Positions 1 through 11,989 of a stretch of DNA of 64,000 nt are shown piece by piece. Made by a program: the position numbers and the translations under genes. Positions within the stretch are counted from its first letter, which is position 1. The number at the start of each line of letters is the position of its first letter. The notes under the pieces are model-generated. The model saw only the letters and a program-made list of their open reading frames with translations, did no database searches and had not been told where the DNA came from. Origin of the DNA: Talinum fruticosum (taxonomy: Eukaryota; Streptophyta; Magnoliopsida; Caryophyllales; Talinaceae); NCBI GenBank assembly GCA_021018815.1, contig JAITYX010000042.1, positions 4,888,001 to 4,952,000 of the forward strand, in the 5' to 3' direction.

Positions 1-240
1 ACTTTATTCGGGTTAAATCGGTTCGGGTCATTTTAGATTCGGGTCGTAATCAAGTCAATTATATTTCGGATCGGTTTACTTCGATTCGGGTATGAATCGG
101 GTTCATTAAATTTCGGGTCGGTTCGGTTTCGAGTCGGTTCATTTTAGTTTTGGGTCAAAATCGATTCAATTGTTTCAAATTTCGGTTCGTTCAAGTTGAC
201 CCGTTCGGTTCGGGTCAAGCTATAGCTAAGTTGAGACTTT
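1..240. repeat. Degenerate TTCGGGT-type direct repeats
   Basis: The segment is made of loosely repeated words such as TTCGGGT, TCGGTTCGGGT and GTCGGTTC, with no open reading frame. This style of low-complexity repeat is common inside degraded plant transposons. I cannot assign it to a family, and it continues off the left edge. Confidence 0.5.
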
Positions 241-1916
241 GAAATCTAACCAGCACAGTCATGTACTTTTGTATATGGCTCTCTTTGAATCTTTACATAC
301 TATTATGAAATTTTGTGCATTTTCTTGTAACACTGTGATATCTGATGTGGAATTCAATACAAATCCCTTTTCTCTAATGGGTTGTCGAGGGAATACAAAA
401 TACCTGACATGAGTTGGTTGCAGTGCTTGGTAGATGAAATGAAGAAGCTCAGCAAATTTCCAATGTTTTTCAATCGATGATGTGAGTAGCTGTTATACTA
501 ATGTGAAATATGTTTGTCTCTATTATATGAAAATGTAAAAATTAAACTTGTTATTGTCGAACAAATCAATTTCTACAGGGTATAGTTTGATTCTTCATTT
601 AGTTTGAACAGATTAGTTTTCATAAATATCTGCTTATAATTGAGTGCTCATGTTTCGATATCTTTTTAAATCTTACACATATAAAAATTTATACGGAGTA
701 TTATTAACATGATTTAGAGTCCCGGGTGGTACAACGTAGAGAGTCATGACACTTGACTTGGTTGTTACATAGGCTGAGATGATACTGCATGAGTGACTCT
801 TGAATCTAGAAAGTGCAAATGCAGGGGCTTCCATCCAACATTATTGCACAATTTTTTTTTCCAGAATCATCATATAATGACTGATCACATAGCCAGGACC
901 GCAGGCCATATCTTTCCCCAAATTCCTCCCCTTTTATATTTATTTTTTTGTCCCTCCTCCTAAACACTGTTTTCCTCACCTATTTCCCACCTTTTTTTGC
1001 TGCGCCACCTATTTTCTACTGTTTGCTGTATTATAATATTTTATAGTAGGCTCTCCCTTTTCCTCTCCTTTTTATTTATTTATTTTCACATTAATTTCTG
1101 TGCTTTTATTTTACCTTTTCTTTTCTCTAATGCTATTTGGTCCCTTAGACCCTTGACCACAAGGGAAGCGAGGGGACATTCATGATTAATGAAATTTCTA
1201 TTTCCTATTTTTTTCTCGTAAATTATAATAATTTTTTTAAAAGACATTCATAGACCACTGAGGTTAGAAAAAAAAATTATGATATTTTTATTTCATATGA
1301 GTGTCTCTCTTGTCAAGAAGTAACACGAATATATATTAATTTGTCACATGGAGTCATATTATTGAAAATCATACATTATTAAATAATTATTTCATAGGAC
1401 TATAAAAAATAAATACGGAACCTATCAAGTAATATTAAAATGGGTAAATTGAATGGAATTAGGGCCTAAGCATAGGCAAATGGTTGCAACAACTAACATT
1501 ATTGTCCTGTTAATTATTGTTGACTTATTTAACAATCCATGAAAATAATTTGGTAAAATAATTTTAAAAAATCCATCAAATGAGGAATAATAAAATAAAG
1601 AGAAAAAGAGAAAACAAAAAAGAAGACGAAGAAGAAGACCTTGCTTTACTAAATGATGACTACCACTCCAAGCCACACAGATGCCAGTTCTCCACTACCC
1701 AACCTCTCTCTCTCTTTCTCATTCTCTCTCTAATAATCTCCTCCCTAGACAAATTTCGACGGAATCACGGTACTACTCACTCGTCGTCACCGCCCCCTTT
1801 TCTCTCTCCTCTCTCCTCTCTCATCAATTGCCACCAACCCTCCTCCACCCACCGCCATCCATTTCCAGCTCTCCAGATGAATTGATTGAGGTAAGATACA
1901 GGGTTGATTTTCATCC
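241..1916. other. Non-coding DNA upstream of the ATL gene
   Basis: No convincing coding sequence is present. The distal part is AT-rich. From about 1,680 to 1,870 the plus strand becomes rich in C and T, including a short CTCTCT run near 1,705. That is typical of a plant 5' untranslated leader, and the ATL start codon at 1,917 follows directly. I see no clear TATA box at a useful distance. Confidence 0.4.
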
Positions 1917-2833
1917 ATGATGAGATCCCTTCCTCTCATCGGAGCGCCGCAGCCGTGGCCGCCACCGCCTTCGCCGTCGGTGTCGGTGTCGGGGAACGCC
2001 ACCGATAACAAGACCTACCGGGACTGTACTCCGGGGATCTGCACCGTAGATTGCCGTCAGTACTGTGGCTTTCTGTTCTTCCCCCTCCCCTCCCTTCCCT
2101 CTAGACTCTTCCGACGGCGGCGATGATGACTCCTCTGGCCGAATCTCCCCCTCATGGCCGCACTAATCGCCGTCCTCGCCGCAGCCTTCTTGCTGCTCTT
2201 CTACTACACCGTTGTCTCCCGCTTCTGCCGCCGCCGACGCCACCGCCGCAACCTCCGCAATCTCCGCGCTCAGATCCTCAACAACCCTAGCTCCGACGAC
2301 GGCGCCGAGATCCGACTCGATCCGATGGTCCACGACCCGACCCGGGCCGCCGGGTTGGACGAGTCCTTCATCCGGCAGATCACGGTGTTCAAGTACCGGC
2401 GATCCGACGGCTTGATCGACGGCACGGATTGCGCCGTGTGCCTCAACGAGTTCAAGGAGGAGGAGAACCTACGGCTGATGCCGAATTGCGAGCACGCTTT
2501 CCACATCCCCTGCATCGACACTTGGTTGAAATCTCACTCCAGCTGCCCCTCTGTCGCTCCACCATGGACCCGCTCCCGGCCCGGCCCGGCACCAACCCGA
2601 ACCCGAGCCCGAATACGGCGGTGAGCGTGGCGGCGATGCAGGTCCAGAGCAGCAGCAGCAGCAACGACGTCATATTGGTCGTGAGGGAGGTCGATGGCGG
2701 CGACGGCGAGGTGGTTATATGCCATCATGAGACGGCGGCGGAGGAAGGAGAGGGTGGTGGCGGCGTTGGGGGTTCTGAGGAGAGAGAAAATGGGGGAGAG
2801 GAGGCTCGGAAAGGGGATGTTAACCAGAGATGA
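1917..2833 (+). CDS. RING-H2 finger E3 ubiquitin ligase, ATL51/52 type (frame broken by homopolymer deletions)
   Basis: ATL proteins are membrane-anchored E3 ubiquitin ligases. This gene is intronless, as is usual for the family. In order it shows an N-terminal motif RDCTPGICTVDC (about residues 34-45), a proline-rich stretch, one transmembrane helix (from MAALIAVL, about 81-101), a basic patch, the GLD motif (about 147-149) and a complete RING-H2 pattern. The RING is C-x2-C-x15-C-x-H-x2-H-x2-C-x10-C-x2-C, about residues 173-214. The frame is interrupted four times, each time at a C run lacking one base: 2081-2085, 2087-2090, 2147-2151 and 2546-2549. The last lies between RING cysteines 7 and 8. 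With one base restored at each run the protein is about 306 residues and keeps every ligand. The true C-terminus is uncertain because a second frame is also open near 2,700-2,870. The gene is strikingly GC-rich compared with its surroundings. Confidence 0.85.
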
Positions 2834-3939
2834 TGAAGAAGCTGGCATGGCATTGAAGAGGTAGGTTTAACCAAATTGCTTCTCTTGAATGAATTTGTAT
2901 ATTTTTGTCTGTTTGTATTTTTGAGGGGGATTTTATTTCTTATAAAATCAAATTAAAAGAGGGCCTCAACCAAGAAGAGAGTCATACTACTATTATATAT
3001 AGTTAAGTACTACTATTGCTATGTCCTGTTGTAAGTTGTAAATTAGAATTGAGGAAATTATTCCAAAATACAAAAATTTGAATGAGTCTTCTTCATTCTT
3101 TAGGTTGCATTTGAATGTAATGTACTACCTGAATTCTCTTCTTCAAGAGGGTATGAGGAGGGACCCATTTTCATGGTCAATTATTATATATATACATATG
3201 CATTACTCCTCGTTAACATTGCGATTTTCCTACATTGATGGCACAAAGAGTCAAGGAGCAAGTTCTTATATCCATATTGGAGCATATAGTCTCAGGTGAC
3301 ACGACATTACTCTAAGTCTAGAAAACCCTTTTATTTTTCCTTTTATTCAATCATTGGTTGACATATGAGCGATATACTCCCGGGTGTATAATATTGGCGG
3401 ATATTCAACGCAACTCTTTGATAACGATTTTGAAATATGTTTGATCAGTTGAAATGCTGGTTCCTGTGTATTGCTTATTATATATTGTGCAAGAGTCCAT
3501 TTGATGAAAGATACGCATATTGGACTATCATCTGATGATGGGTGGTAATTTGTCATTGTTAGATTTCCATATTGAAATTTGGGCACTGCTCAAGATGAGA
3601 ATGGAGAATGGGGGAATTTGAGCATTATGTGACTATGATTTGAGGAGAATTTCATGAATAATGTCTGTCCTGTCGGCCAGTTGTGGCGGGGCCAATTGAT
3701 TCTTCCCTATACATGCTTCACTCTCATTCTCAATTTGGAAGAATTTTCTATTTATCTCTCCATGTTACTCTTTAGCTTTAATTGAAGAGAACAACAGGCT
3801 TTAGCTTTACATATATTCTTTTGCCATGGATGAGAATCCAGATATTTAACTTTTCAACCTTTATTTATGCCCCTCTTTCAAACCATCCTTGTCATTGCCG
3901 TGAAATTAAGAGGTTTTGAGTTCCGTATAGGGCTACACC
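2834..3939. other. Intergenic DNA 3' of the ATL gene
   Basis: AT-rich sequence without a supportable gene. The first few hundred bases probably hold the ATL 3' untranslated region. I see nothing else that can be named. Confidence 0.35.
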
Positions 3940-4070
3940 GAGGCCCTATTTGATATAGTTTTATCTTACAATTCCGTATAATTTCTTATAATTTTTTATA
4001 AATACCTTACAACTCTTTACAGTTTCTTACAATTTTATATTTTCTTACAGTTAAATAGAACAGAACCTGA
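3940..4070. mobile_element. MITE, copy A of a local family
   Basis: A short AT-rich element. It starts AGGCCCTATTTGATATAG and ends CTTACAGTTAAATAGAACAG followed by AACCT, and the end is an imperfect inverted copy of the start. The interior is filled with CTTACAATT/TTACAACTC words. The same ends and interior recur near 34.9, 35.2 and 40.6 kb. I could not identify a target-site duplication. Confidence 0.55.
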
Positions 4071-4108
4071 GAGACTCATAGAGTCATATAAACAACTCTT
4101 GATTAAAA

Positions 4109-4109
<1 letters not shown>

Positions 4110-4182
<73 letters not shown>
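4110..4182. repeat. (TA)n microsatellite, about 72 bp
   Basis: An uninterrupted run of alternating T and A of about 36 units. It lies 40 bp beyond MITE copy A. Translated, it gives a spurious Tyr-Ile repeat, which is not a protein. Confidence 0.95.
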
Positions 4183-4185
<3 letters not shown>

Positions 4186-5620
4186 CAATAAAGTTTAAGA
4201 TGGTACTTTAATGGACATTTTATATGTTTTTTTCGATTATTAGTTGGTGTAACCAATGAAAAATAAAAGATAAATGTGTTGTCTTATATGCATCTTTACT
4301 TAGGTGTTTGGTAAACTAATTGTTAGTTGTATTAGTTGCAGCAATTATAAGGGTTGACCCTCCCCTTGTTTGCTCTGCTAGAGCTCCGATCAGAACAAGA
4401 GTTTAGGACCTGGAAATGTTCGCAGAATCAGAAACAACATCAATTTTATTTATCAGCTTTAGAAATTGTTATTATTATTGTTACTATTTTTATTTTTTCT
4501 AAATAAAGGATGAAAGTGACATCTACGATAAACTTTAAATTTAAGCAACCGTAGTACTAAAATGACAAAATAAATTCTCCTTATAAGAAAATCAATCGTT
4601 TCTCTTTTAAATGTTGCTCTTCCACTTAATCGTTGTTTTATAATACAACCTTTCGTAAGGAGATCCGTCAAACGTGTATGCTTTTGTTCTTGAGATAATG
4701 TACTTGTTATCATAGTTCAAACTTGAAGAATTAATATTCCTCTCACATCTATATTGCAATCCATCAATGATTCGACCCCATTAAACCAAAAAAACTTGAA
4801 ACTTAACTGATATATTTGCCCTAATAACAAGAGATAATATCACTCATTGAAAGAGGGTATGAAAAGACTAAAACTAGGGAAAGACAATTAATTGACAGAA
4901 AAATATGGAAAAAAAAAACCATAAGCCATGAAGAGATTAATGGCTAGGCAACTATTAAAGGGGCTTGCCAAGTGCAAAGATGTTAACGGTAGCCTCTGAA
5001 ACCTATAAAAGGGATTAGGGTTTATTAGAGAGAAAAATGAGGATGAAGAGATCGTGAGTATAGTTAATTATATGAGTTTGGCATTTGTGTTAGTTAGGCT
5101 TGAGCTTATTTGATTTTTAAGGGGTTTCTTTCAAAAAATATTCAAAAGAATTAATTTCACGTTTTCATTTCATAGGAAAGCATGTAAAAAACGATGAGAT
5201 ATTGTGAGCCCATTCGTTTCAACGTTTATGACAATATTTACAATTAGTAATCGTTGTTAAACATTAATAATTGCTACCATCAAGTGTAATGGTTGTTAAA
5301 CCGTGATAATTGGCAACTCGCTATTGGTTAGCGCTCATAATCATTGGCAGCTGCCGCTAAACGTTAGTAATTGTAAATAGCTGCTAATTGTAACTATTGA
5401 AAAATACTGGTAATCATTAATCGTAATTGTTGGTAATAATTAACCTTTAATTATTAACTAATATAATTATATATATATTGAAATGAATACGCTGAATCTG
5501 GCCAGTTTTAGGGAAGTTCAAATCAGGAGTGAGGTATTCAACTATGTTGAGAATATTCAAGGAGATAGTCCACTTTAGCAAGGCCCATGATGCAATGCCC
5601 GAGTGTGGTTACATCCAAAA
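4183..5620. other. Intergenic DNA, nothing recognised
   Basis: AT-rich sequence. Between about 5,220 and 5,460 words like TAGTAATTGTTG, GTTAAAC and GCTGCTAATTG recur in both orientations, which may be a decayed hairpin element. No gene is supported. Confidence 0.3.
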
Positions 5621-5624
5621 AGAA

Positions 5625-5790
5625 AGAAAAAAAAAAAAAACGTAGTGAGGGAAGACATGAGAGAGCTAGAAAGGGTAAAGAAAAAGGAAAAGCTCCCCCA
5701 TATCTCGAACTCCAATAGGGTTTCGAACCCACATTTTGTGTGTAAAAAGGTGGGGCTCCCTTCTATTAGACTGTTCTTATAAATCTATGA
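5625..5790 (-). mobile_element. Probable tRNA-derived SINE
   Basis: Read on the minus strand, the segment has an A-box-like stretch (CAGTCTAATAGAAGGG) and a good B box (GTGGGTTCGAAACCC), in the order expected of a tRNA-type RNA polymerase III promoter. A long homopolymer tract lies downstream (plus-strand A run near 5,625-5,640). Target-site duplications were not found, so the ends are approximate. Confidence 0.5.
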
Positions 5791-5879
5791 TGATTATACT
5801 AGCTCCTATCTTGTATATTAGTGAAATACAATGTCCCACAAAATAACATAAAAATGTTAGTATATAAGAAAGTAAAAAT

Positions 5880-6110
5880 TTGGCGAAGTGTTTGTAATGC
5901 AACTGTCATCTGGATGCCTTGAGTGCATTGCGTACTCGATTCTCGGGTACGAATTTAGGGGGAACACTTTCTTAGTTGTGTGCTTTGGAAGGTTATTAGG
6001 TATCATCAGACTTTAGGCCTAATTCCCCCACCCTTTGCCCATTAGAAGCCTCTATTGGGTTACCCTATATGAGAGTCCAGTTTGAGGTAAACTCCTTACC
6101 TTTAAAAAAA
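5880..6110 (+). repeat. Possible retroposon-like repeat
   Basis: A moderately GC-rich island in AT-rich DNA that ends in an A run (AAAAAAAATATAAAAATTAAAA). Motifs such as CGATTCTCGGGTACGAATTT and CTTTGCCCATTAGAAGCC look like shared plant SINE-type sequence. There is no clear pair of pol III boxes, so this is a weak call. Confidence 0.3.
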
Positions 6111-6317
6111 ATATAAAAATTAAAAATTTGATGTAAATCAAAACAATTATAAACGCAAGTTGCAATCTAATATCTTTCTATATTATTTTAGTACTAGGAA
6201 AATGCATAGTCTATCCTAAGATAAAAGGTAGTTATAGACATGAATGCTAATGCTAGCAATGACGTCACCACTCATGAGGCACATGTTTTTTAAAAGCAGT
6301 CAATTATATCACATGCA

Positions 6318-6399
6318 TATAATTAGGAAAAATTAAACTTTGGCCTTCCTTGGAGGTTTATAATTAGGAAAAATTAAACTTTGGTCTTCCTTGTATAAA
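6318..6399 (+). repeat. Tandem duplication, 41-bp unit
   Basis: The segment beginning TATAATTAGGAAAAATTAAA occurs twice in direct tandem, starting at 6,318 and 6,359, with about one substitution. The second copy ends with TATAAACCTCC, an inverted match to GGAGGTTTATA at the junction. Confidence 0.7.
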
Positions 6400-7648
6400 C
6401 CTCCAAGGCGTATGACATGCTTTAACTGAACTTGAAACTATCCCAATTTTAAGCTCTCTATGCATTTGAGTGAAATGAAAAATGAAGATTAAGTGGTTTT
6501 CTACTGTGTCTCATACAACACTATTAATTTAATTAGAAGGAAAACAAAACACAATTAATTTGGTGATTGTGAAAAAACTAAGGATTGATCCATGAAGTAA
6601 AATGAAATAGTAATTATATGTACAATAGTTGATAATCGATGGATGTCATAGAGCAGTAGTCCTAATTGTTATGCTCAATTACAAGTGATGATTTCCAATC
6701 TCATTTTGAGTGACAAATCCAAAGCAAGATTCAATGAATGATAAGCAAATTTACTTTTAAAAAGTTGCAAATTTTTAAGAGTCCAGGGAAAAAAGCACTT
6801 TGTTTAAGGTTTGTTTGTAAAACTTAAGATTTTTATTGTGAGAAACATGGCGCAAAATAGAAGTGTCTTTGATTATCCCTTCAGCCTACTGTGTGTGATG
6901 AAATTTACTCGTTTGGGTGCTGAAATTTAATTGCAAGTTCTTTGTAAAAACTAAGTCTGTGGAACTATTACACGGATACTAATCGAATAGCCGATTGTTT
7001 TGTTAACATTGAGTTACGATCTTTAAAATTTGTATGTTGTATAATTCTTCACTTCCTTGTGTGACAAAACTTGTTATAGATGATATTACTACACCTACTT
7101 GGCTTTGTCTGATTAGAGGTCTATAATAAAATTTATTTTCTGACACATTTAACCCTGTTTTTTTTAAATAGTAATTAACGACACAATCATCCAATAAAAA
7201 ATGTGAATGGTTAAGCCATCACCCTTTTTACCCCTTTTTTTACCTTGTCAAAGAAAAAGAAACAGAAATAAAATGTCAATTATTGAAAGATATAAATAAA
7301 AGAAATCATGGGACGAAGAAGACAGAGAAGAGTAGTAAAATAGGAAGCAAGTTGAGATGGAGGGTGCCCCTTTTAGACTTTTGGGTCCCTTGGGCTCAGC
7401 AACGAGGGCTTACCCTTGGTATACTGCGAATTTCCCATCATCAATGGTCCATTGAACCTGAGATTTGGTCGCTAATGGAAATTCCCTTTTCTCAAAAATT
7501 AAAATAAAATTACCAGACAGTGAGGAGAGAGAAAAAGAGGAGTTGCAGGAGCAGAAGGAAGCCGACAACTGCCCTTTGCATATGCTCAAAGGCTGTCACT
7601 TTCCTTGTTAAATCCTCCCTACTCCCCTCTGGTTCTTCCCCGATCGAG

Positions 7649-7650
<2 letters not shown>
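6400..7650. other. Upstream region of the FNR gene
   Basis: AT-rich non-coding sequence leading to the FNR gene. A TATA-like TATAAATAAA lies at about 7,291-7,300. It is some 400 bp from the start codon, so it is only a candidate core promoter. No gene is supported here. Confidence 0.3.

Positions 7651-7687
<37 letters not shown>
7651..7687 (+). repeat. (CT)n microsatellite in the FNR 5' leader
   Basis: About 18 CT units end only 18 bases before the FNR start codon, so they almost certainly lie in the transcribed leader. CT-rich leaders are frequent in plant genes. Length variation here would be expected between individuals. Confidence 0.85.
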
Positions 7688-7689
<2 letters not shown>

Positions 7690-7705
7690 TTGAGGTCGTT
7701 CCATC

Positions 7706-10700
7706 ATGGCTCAGTCCGCCATCGCCAAGGTCAGCCCTGCAAGACCCTTGTCTTCTTGTTCATTTCCTGCTTCTTCCTCCCTCTTGAAATGTTCAGGATT
7801 TTAGTGGGTAAATAAAAATCTACCCCCTTGAATCAAAATTTGCTGATTGGTTCTTTGGAAATTGCAGAATCCGATTTTTATTAGCTTGGCTTGATTAGAT
7901 CATCAACTTCTTGGTCCCCTTTCTTTTACAGAAATGCATGGAATGTTTGTAAAAAGACTTTTCCCTTTTTTTGTGGGGTGCTCTCTTGGGTCGTAATTAC
8001 TGATGTTTTCCTTGCAGTTATCCAAAATCCCATTGTTAATTAATAGTTAATTAGCTTTACCCAGATCAAGTTAGAATCTAATTGATCTTCATGATGTACT
8101 TAAAATTATTTGTTTTAAAATTTCCAGGTCTCTGTCGCCTTCCCAGTTACAAATGATTCTTCCGTGAAGGCATCTACCTTCAAGGTACCTAACTCTTCTC
8201 TTTGAAATCTAACTTATCCTGGATGATGGTATTGCTTGAACTGGGATTCAATTCTTGTAGTTACTAAATATCGCTAGAGTACTTCTGAACTTGGAAATTT
8301 GTTATGAGTACTGCAAATGCCTCAAATCTTGGTTAAAATTTCATTTCATCACTTTGATTGACTATATATTGCCCTTAAAATACCCATGTCTAATAAAGAG
8401 ACTTGAATGAGAGTATGAATGACACTCGAAACACTTCGAATTTGGGCAAAACTTGTAAGTAGTTTGCCTCAAATGCATGTTTTATCACTTTCATGGACTA
8501 TTCATTTCGCCTTGAAAGACTCTCATCTTTGATGAAGATACTTCGAGAAGGCTTGAAACTTTGTCTTTGAATGTTGTTCAACTAGTTGTCTTCTCAAACT
8601 TCCTCCATCATTTCTGTTGCCCAATTTTTTCTCATGGCAATTCTTATTTGTGTTTTTACATTTATATGGAGAATGATGTCTCATCATGCAGATTTTGCTT
8701 TGCATCATTTGATTGGTTTTTTGGGGATAAACATAGCATGCTCATATAGAGAATCTTGGAAATGATTAGTATATAGGATAACACCAAAGGCTATATTAAT
8801 TTCATCTTTGAAGTTTAAATTTAATCTACAAAATTTTTATGGCTAGTTTTTGGAATTCTAGTGATTCAGCACTCTATGAAATTTCTGCCACTAATTTGAA
8901 GACTCGCTCTACATATTTCATACCTTCTTCTAGAGTTTTCAGTTTTCAGGTCTCAACAAGGTTGAGGTCTGCTTATAAAGTTTTCAGAGCCTCACTAAAA
9001 TTTCAAGGATGCGCTGCATATTCTAAACCAGATCAGATGGGTGAATATAGTCTATGGAACATGCCAATTGTGCTTTAGCTTTGATTCATACTAGGTTGTC
9101 TGACAACAGTATGATGATCATGAAGCTTAATGTCAGAAAACGGTTACTTTGACTTATATCTGCTGAGTGTTTGTGTTTTACATCTTCTGTAGTGAGCTGT
9201 GATTTGGTGGTTTTCATTTACGTTATGTCACGTTCCTAAAGTATGTTTTGTCAAGAATGGTTACTGATTAGTGCTTAGTCTAATAACCAAGCTTCTACCT
9301 GTGAATGTCAATTTAATATCATAAGTGTATGACATCCTTATCCCAAAAATTAAAAAATTAAAAAATTAAAAAATTAAAAGTATGACATTTAGTCTTCTCT
9401 GCAGACAACTAATGTAAGCTTTGGTGGTAAGTCATGGGTTTCCACCTATACACTGGACTTGAAAGCTAAGAATGTAAGACTGAGAAGTCAGTCAATAGTA
9501 TGCATGTCTGTGCAACAAGCTGCCACACGTAAAGTTGCCGTTTCACCTCTGGAGCTTGAGGATGCAAAAGAACCTCCCCTACATTTATACAAGAACAAAG
9601 AACCTTACACCGGAACCATTGTCTCTGTTGAGAGGCTTGTGGGTCCGACAGCTCCTGGAGAAACATGCCATGTTGTGATCGATCATGGTGGTAACGTTCC
9701 ATACTGGGAAGGGCAGAGTTATGGTGTTATCCCTCCGGTAGGTCCTTACAGTGCCCACTCTTTGTCCTTTTGACTTGTTCTTTGATGTTTTACATTGTTC
9801 TGCTCGCATGATGTTCTGACGTTAAGGACATGTCTGAAGTTATATGTTCATTGATCCTGCAAAAAACTCATGCGAAGAATTTTTTAAAAAATTCCTTACC
9901 CCCTTTTTGGGTTTTGGCCCAAGGGGAAGGGTTTGTTTGAACCTTGAGTGAATAAATATCTCAAGGATTGCCTTTGATTACCCTTCTCCCCCCCAAAAAA
10001 AAAAAAAAAAAAAAAGAGAGCATCCATCAGTTATTTGGAGTCTGTCTTTTACTGTGTTTAGGCGTTCTGTTGTCTCAAACTTCATATCCTGTCTCATTTT
10101 ACCAATAAACGGTTTTTGGGGCTAACAACAAGACAATTTATTGAACAGGGTGAGAACCCTAAGAAACCGGGAGTCCCCACAATGTCCGTCTCTACTCCAT
10201 TGCTTCCACAAGATATGGAGACTATTTTGATGGAAAGACTGCAACCTTATGTGTCCGTCGAGCTGTCTATTATGATCCTGAGACAGGCAAAGAGGACCTA
10301 GAAAAGATGGGTGTATGCAGCAATTTCCTTTGCAATGCTCAGCCTGGAGACAAGGTCCAAATAACTGGTAAGACGCCTTAACTTTCATTAGATGTCAAAT
10401 TGAACAATTGATTTAATTTGTGATATTTTGATACTTAAAAATATGTTTTTTCAGTCCTGCCAAAAGAAAGGCTATTCATTACTTTGGAACTTGAGGCATG
10501 TTTTCAAGTAGTAGCAGCTGAAAAGAATTGTAATTGTTATCTGCATTTGGTCACTCAAGTTCATATGGTCTAGAAACCTTCCTGTTTACAAAGTTATAGA
10601 TCAGTTTCTGCTATTTTCAGCTCCCGTATACTTCACCTTATTGCATGCTGTTGATCTTTGTAGTGCTTAAAAAGCAAATTGGCAGAACCCCCCTCCCCAC

Positions 10701-11839
10701 CCTAACTGTCCTCCCTTTTTGTTTCTTTTCTCATCCACTTGAACAATTGTCTCTCTATTGATTCTTTTAAAAGTGCTAGCATCAATTGATCTTCTACCAT
10801 ACAGCAAAGTAAAACAAACCAAATTCAACCAATACCTTCGATTGCAGCCTAGAGCATGGGGGTTCCAAGGTACGTAAATGTGCAATACTCCTATAAGTTG
10901 GAAAGAGAGGCTTTCTAACTGCTTGCTAATCCATATCAAAAGAGGTAGGGGACAATTTTTAAGACATTTTTGCGTTAGTTCGCTGTCTGACTACGATAGT
11001 CGAGTATTCAATTATGGGACTGCTTCCTTGCCAAAAAGCTCATGGCTTGATGGCATTTAGGTGCTTCTCCAACTGGGAGGTTCCAGCTCCCAAGTTATAA
11101 GCCATTCAAGACACATTTTCTCCCTTGTCGGAACATGCGGGTTGGTAAACAGGTTTGGACTTTAGTCTGACTTGGACATGTGAGCCAACGATATTGCTTC
11201 CATAGTTGCTATCTATCGATTAAACCTTGAACAGAATTGATCCATCATAATGTACTTTATTCATAAGTTGGGATATATATGGAGCATTTCATCTGTGAAT
11301 GACTGCATCACATATTCACATCTGTTACTCTTTTTAAAGGTCCTTCTGGGAAGGTGATGCTTTTGCCCGAAGAGGACCCCAATGCTACCCACATAATGAT
11401 TGCAACTGGAACTGGTGTGGCTCCATTCAGAGGCTACCTCCGGCGCATGTTCATGGAGGATGTCCCCACATTCAAGTTTAACGGCCTCGCTTGGCTTTTC
11501 CTCGGGGTTGCCAACACCGACAGTCTTCTATATGATGAAGAATTCAGCAAATACTTGCAAGACCACCCAGACAACTTCCGCTATGACAAGGCTCTTAGCA
11601 GGGAGCAGAAGAACAAGAAAGGCGGCAAAATGTACGTTCAGGATAAGATCGAGGAGTACAGCGATGAGATCTTCAAGCTGCTCGACAATGGGGCCCACAT
11701 CTACTTTTGCGGGCTCAAGGGGATGATGCCCGGGATACAAGATACACTGAAGAGAGTCGCGGAGGAGAGAGGGGAAAGCTGGGACGAAAAACTTGCCCAA
11801 TTGAAGAAGAACAAGCAGTGGCATGTGGAGGTTTATTGA
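7706..11839 (+). CDS. RFNR: Ferredoxin--NADP+ reductase, root-type isozyme, plastid
   Basis: This plastid flavoenzyme moves electrons between NADPH and ferredoxin. The root type works mainly from NADPH to ferredoxin, feeding nitrite reductase and glutamate synthase in non-green plastids. Five exons fit GT-AG rules: 7706-7729, 8128-8184, 9405-9737, 10149-10367 and 11340-11839, giving about 377 residues. Residues 1 to about 60 look like a transit peptide. FAD-binding motifs RLYSIAST and GVCSNFLC lie in exon 4. NADP-binding motifs [15 protein letters not shown] (about 233-243) and CGLKGM, and the invariant C-terminal tyrosine (QWHVEVY), lie in exon 5. The motifs [20 protein letters not shown] and [12 protein letters not shown] point to the root rather than the leaf isozyme. 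Exon 4 lacks one C in the run 10175-10178. Restoring it makes all phases correct, so the gene is probably functional. Confidence 0.93.
9347..9380 (+). repeat. AAAAAATT microsatellite in FNR intron 2
   Basis: An octamer-like unit (AAAAATTA) is repeated about four times just before the branch-point region of the intron that precedes exon 3. Confidence 0.6.
9890..10018 (+). mobile_element. Possible poly(A)-tailed retroposon fragment in FNR intron 3
   Basis: A relatively GC-rich stretch (including GGGTTTTGGCCCAAGGGG) ends in CCCCCCC followed by a run of about 21 A residues, as short retroposons do. I found no convincing pol III boxes and no target-site duplication. Confidence 0.3.
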
Positions 11840-11983
11840 TGATGTGTTTTTATTCTTTTCAGATGGTTTTGCAATGTAGAAAGAATATATGATTCTGTTC
11901 AGTTCCCTTTTGGTAAATGGCATTACTGCAATTTCAATGCTTAGCTTTATACTGTTGGAGGGGCTTCCCCATTGAATGAACTG

Positions 11984-11989
11984 AATAAA
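11984..11989 (+). terminator. Likely polyadenylation signal of the FNR gene
   Basis: AATAAA stands 145 bases after the FNR stop codon, in a T-rich 3' region, a normal position for a plant near-upstream element. Confidence 0.5.

Noticed and set aside
1917..2833. Reading the ATL gene as a pseudogene
   Set aside because: All breaks are one-base deletions in C runs and all functional residues remain. The same error type affects clearly essential neighbours.
4035..4256. Minus-strand open frame with a long Tyr-Ile repeat
   Set aside because: It is only the translation of the (TA)n microsatellite.
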